Position numbers and translations under genes: made by a program
The notes under the pieces: model-generated
Databases searched by the model: none
What the model was told of the DNA's origin: nothing
The model's input: only the letters and a program-made list of their open reading frames with translations
Shown here: one piece after another, positions 3,855-5,714 of the stretch
How positions within the stretch are numbered: position 1 is the stretch's first letter
Layout of the letters: the number at the start of each line of letters is the position of its first letter
Assembly (NCBI GenBank): GCA_900557175.1
Contig: USSL01000128.1
Location: 1 to 5,714 of the forward strand
Source of the DNA: an uncultured Eubacteriales bacterium
Lineage (GTDB): Bacteria > Bacillota > Clostridia > Lachnospirales > Lachnospiraceae
Direction: 5' to 3'
Length of the DNA: 5,714 bases

Positions 3855-5609
3855 TTATTTTTCTTTTGATGCAATCATCTTTTTAATATCTTCAACAAAA
3901 GCATCAAGGTCTGCTGAACCTAAATCGCCCTTATCGCGGCTTCTTACTGTAATTGTACCGGCTGCTGCTTCCTTCTCGCCAAGAACAAGCATATAAGGTA
4001 CTTTTTCAAGCTGTGCCTGACGGATCTTGTAGCCGACTTTTTCATCCTTATTATCAAGCTCTGTGCGGATACCTGCCGCCTTAAGCTTTTCATAAACACC
4101 ATTTGCATAATCCATTGATTTCTCAGATACAGGAATAACCTTAACCTGAACAGGGGATAACCATAATGGGAATTTTCCTGCAAAATGCTCGATTAAAATA
4201 CCGATAAAACGCTCGATAGAACCGAAGCATACACGATGCAGCATAATCGGACGTTTCTTCTGTCCGTCTTTATCTGTATACTCAAGTTCAAAACGCTGCG
4301 GAAGCTGGAAGTCAAGCTGAATTGTACCGCACTGCCATGTTCTTCCAAGGGAATCTCTTAAATGGAAGTCAATCTTAGGCCCGTAAAATGCGCCGTCACC
4401 TTCATTGACAATATAATCCATGCCCATATCCTCAAGTGCTCTGCGAAGACCGTTTGTTGCCATTTCCCAATCTTCATCCGATCCCATAGAATTTTCCGGA
4501 CGTGTTGAAAGCTCTACAAAATAGTCAAAGCCAAACTGTTTGTACACTTCATCAATCAATCTTGTAACGCCTTTGATTTCTTCCTCAATCTGATCATCTC
4601 TCATGAAAATATGCGCATCATCCTGTGTGAAGCAGCGCACGCGCATAAGGCCGTGAAGCTGTCCGCTCTTTTCATGACGGTGTACAAGGCCGAGCTCGCC
4701 GACACGAAGCGGCAGATCACGGTAGGAATGCATCTGATTTTTATAAACAAGCATACCGCCCGGACAGTTCATCGGCTTCACAGCAAAATCTTCCTCGTCA
4801 ATGACTGTTGTATACATATTTTCTTTATAGTGATCCCAGTGACCGGAAGTTTCCCAAAGCTTGCGGCTTAAGATGACCGGTGTTGAAACCTCTAAATAAT
4901 TTTCTCTCTGATGAATCTGACGCCAGTAATCAATTAATGTATTTTTAAGTGTCATGCCCTTTGGCAGGAAAAATGGGAAGCCCGGTCCTTCCTCTGTAAA
5001 CATAAACAAACCAAGCTCTTTGCCAAGCTTTCTGTGGTCGCGCTTTTTTGCTTCCTCAAGCATTGTCAGATAGCTTTCCAAATCTGTCTTATTTGCAAAA
5101 GCTGTACCGTAAATTCTTGTGAGCATTTTATTTTTCTCACTGCCGCGCCAGTAAGCGCCGGCAATACTTGTCAGCTTAAACGCTTTAATACCCTTTGTAT
5201 ACAAAATATGCGGGCCTGCACAAAGGTCTACAAACTCACCCTGCTGATAGAAGCTGATTGTTTCCTCCTCAGGTAAATCCTCAATAAGCTCAACCTTGTA
5301 CGGTTCTTCCTTTTCCTTCATAAGCGCCAGAGCTTCTTCTCTCGGCAGTACAAAAGGCTTAATCGGAAGATTTTCTTTCACGATTTTTGCCATCTCTGCT
5401 TCAAGTTTTTCAAGATCTTCCGCTGTGAAGCCGCCGTCTCTGTCAAAATCATAATAAAAGCCATCATCAATTGCCGGTCCTATTGCAAGCTTTGTTTCAG
5501 GATAAAGGCGTTTTACAGCCTGAGCCAGTACATGAGATGCACTGTGACGGATTGCCTTTAAAGTTTCCTGTGTTTCCTCAACATTTCCGTTTGGTAAAAT
5601 AATCTTCAT
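3855..5609 (-). CDS. thrS: Threonyl-tRNA synthetase, short form without a TGS domain
   Basis: Class II synthetase that charges tRNA-Thr and edits mis-made Ser-tRNA-Thr in the cytoplasm. It has 584 aa against about 640 for the usual bacterial enzyme. The editing domain shows HSASH (22-26) and CAGPH (130-134), giving the HxxxH...CxxxH zinc site. The catalytic core shows NCPGG (C282), motif 2 around VHRHEKSGQLHG (309-320), DDAHIF (H333) and MLHR (H458), the three ligands of the catalytic zinc, then motif 3 GSIERF (463-468). An anticodon-binding domain fills about 480-584. The N-terminal TGS domain (about 60 residues) is missing: only a short strand-like piece, MKIILPNGN, precedes the editing domain. 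The ATG at 5609 follows AGGAGG (5624-5619) at 9 nt. No promoter is visible up to base 5714; the leader with its nested inverted repeats (5633-5700) suggests leader-level control. A terminator follows at 3763-3724. Confidence 0.98.
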   Translation of the reverse strand: MKIILPNGNVEETQETLKAIRHSASHVLAQAVKRLYPETKLAIGPAIDDGFYYDFDRDGGFTAEDLEKLEAEMAKIVKENLPIKPFVLPREEALALMKEKEEPYKVELIEDLPEEETISFYQQGEFVDLCAGPHILYTKGIKAFKLTSIAGAYWRGSEKNKMLTRIYGTAFANKTDLESYLTMLEEAKKRDHRKLGKELGLFMFTEEGPGFPFFLPKGMTLKNTLIDYWRQIHQRENYLEVSTPVILSRKLWETSGHWDHYKENMYTTVIDEEDFAVKPMNCPGGMLVYKNQMHSYRDLPLRVGELGLVHRHEKSGQLHGLMRVRCFTQDDAHIFMRDDQIEEEIKGVTRLIDEVYKQFGFDYFVELSTRPENSMGSDEDWEMATNGLRRALEDMGMDYIVNEGDGAFYGPKIDFHLRDSLGRTWQCGTIQLDFQLPQRFELEYTDKDGQKKRPIMLHRVCFGSIERFIGILIEHFAGKFPLWLSPVQVKVIPVSEKSMDYANGVYEKLKAAGIRTELDNKDEKVGYKIRQAQLEKVPYMLVLGEKEAAAGTITVRSRDKGDLGSADLDAFVEDIKKMIASKEK

Positions 5610-5632
5610 TCTCTTTCTCCTCCTTTACAAGA

Positions 5633-5700
5633 GCAAAGCGGACAAGTCCGCTTTGAACGCCCTAAATCCCTCAATCCTTGAGGGACTTGCTCCGCTTTGC
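5633..5700 (-). promoter_or_regulatory. thrS leader with nested, mutually exclusive inverted repeats
   Basis: Local fold: 5634-5643 pairs with 5646-5655 (10 bp, 2-nt centre) and TCCCTCA (5667-5673) pairs with TGAGGGA (5679-5685; 5-nt loop). Long-range fold: 5633-5649 pairs with 5683-5700 (17 bp, with one bulged base at 5690). The two folds share 5634-5649 and so exclude each other. The 3' edge of the structure is 8 nt from the ribosome binding site (5619-5624). There is no U-tract, so control of translation or RNA stability is more likely than termination. It could instead be a dispersed extragenic palindrome built from the unit GCAAAGCGGA(G)CAAGTCC. No T-box signature is seen. Confidence 0.55.
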
Positions 5701-5714
5701 GCGCCAGATGCAGA

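Noticed and set aside
3667..3996. Plus-strand open frame containing RSEEHT
   Set aside because: It spans the adapter and lies antisense to the amidase and thrS; RSEEHT is the translated adapter, not a protein motif.
200..5276. Plus-strand open frames across the window
   Set aside because: All lie antisense to well-supported minus-strand genes, lack convincing ribosome binding sites and show no recognisable domains.
5610..5714. T-box riboswitch for thrS
   Set aside because: No TGGNACC T-box core and no terminator with a U-tract in the visible leader. A T-box further upstream, beyond base 5714, cannot be excluded.

Overview
The window looks like a chromosomal stretch from a low-GC Gram-positive bacterium of the class Clostridia, most likely a Lachnospiraceae-type gut anaerobe. 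This rests on the housekeeping proteins (a GltX start, a short threonyl-tRNA synthetase, a cytoplasmic-type Amidase_3 enzyme), strong AGGAGG ribosome binding sites, sigma-A-type promoters and AT-rich spacers. The taxonomic call is an inference from style, not from a database match. Every gene lies on the minus strand, so transcription runs right to left.

Layout in transcription order. The thrS leader (5610-5714) carries interlocking inverted repeats that can fold in two mutually exclusive ways. It is followed by thrS (5609-3855), a 91-nt 3' region and a strong intrinsic terminator (3763-3724). Immediately after the terminator comes a 17-base perfect match to the Illumina TruSeq adapter (3719-3703). 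An N-acetylmuramoyl-L-alanine amidase gene (3699-3136) begins four bases beyond it. Next are a strong promoter, a GC-rich 5' stem-loop and a ThuA-family gene (3047-2286). Then come an A-tract upstream element, a promoter and tRNA-Leu(AAG) (2190-2107) with its terminator (2100-2069). A 26-bp operator-like dyad precedes a large membrane-anchored protein of unknown function (1933-275). Last, a promoter and 5' stem-loop lead into the start of gltX (173 to beyond the left edge).

Most units appear to be separately transcribed: three good promoters (for gltX, the tRNA and the ThuA gene) sit directly in front of their genes. The window mixes translation functions (two aminoacyl-tRNA synthetases and one tRNA) with cell-wall and envelope functions (amidase, membrane protein) and a carbohydrate-associated ThuA protein. 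No single pathway joins them.

The most important observation is technical. The adapter remnant means the join between the thrS side and the amidase side may be an assembly chimera, so their adjacency, and the true start of the amidase, should not be trusted. No mobile element, CRISPR array or defence system is visible. The best candidates for unexplored biology are the thrS leader, the operator dyad with its unknown membrane protein, and the hairpins placed right at predicted mRNA 5' ends.
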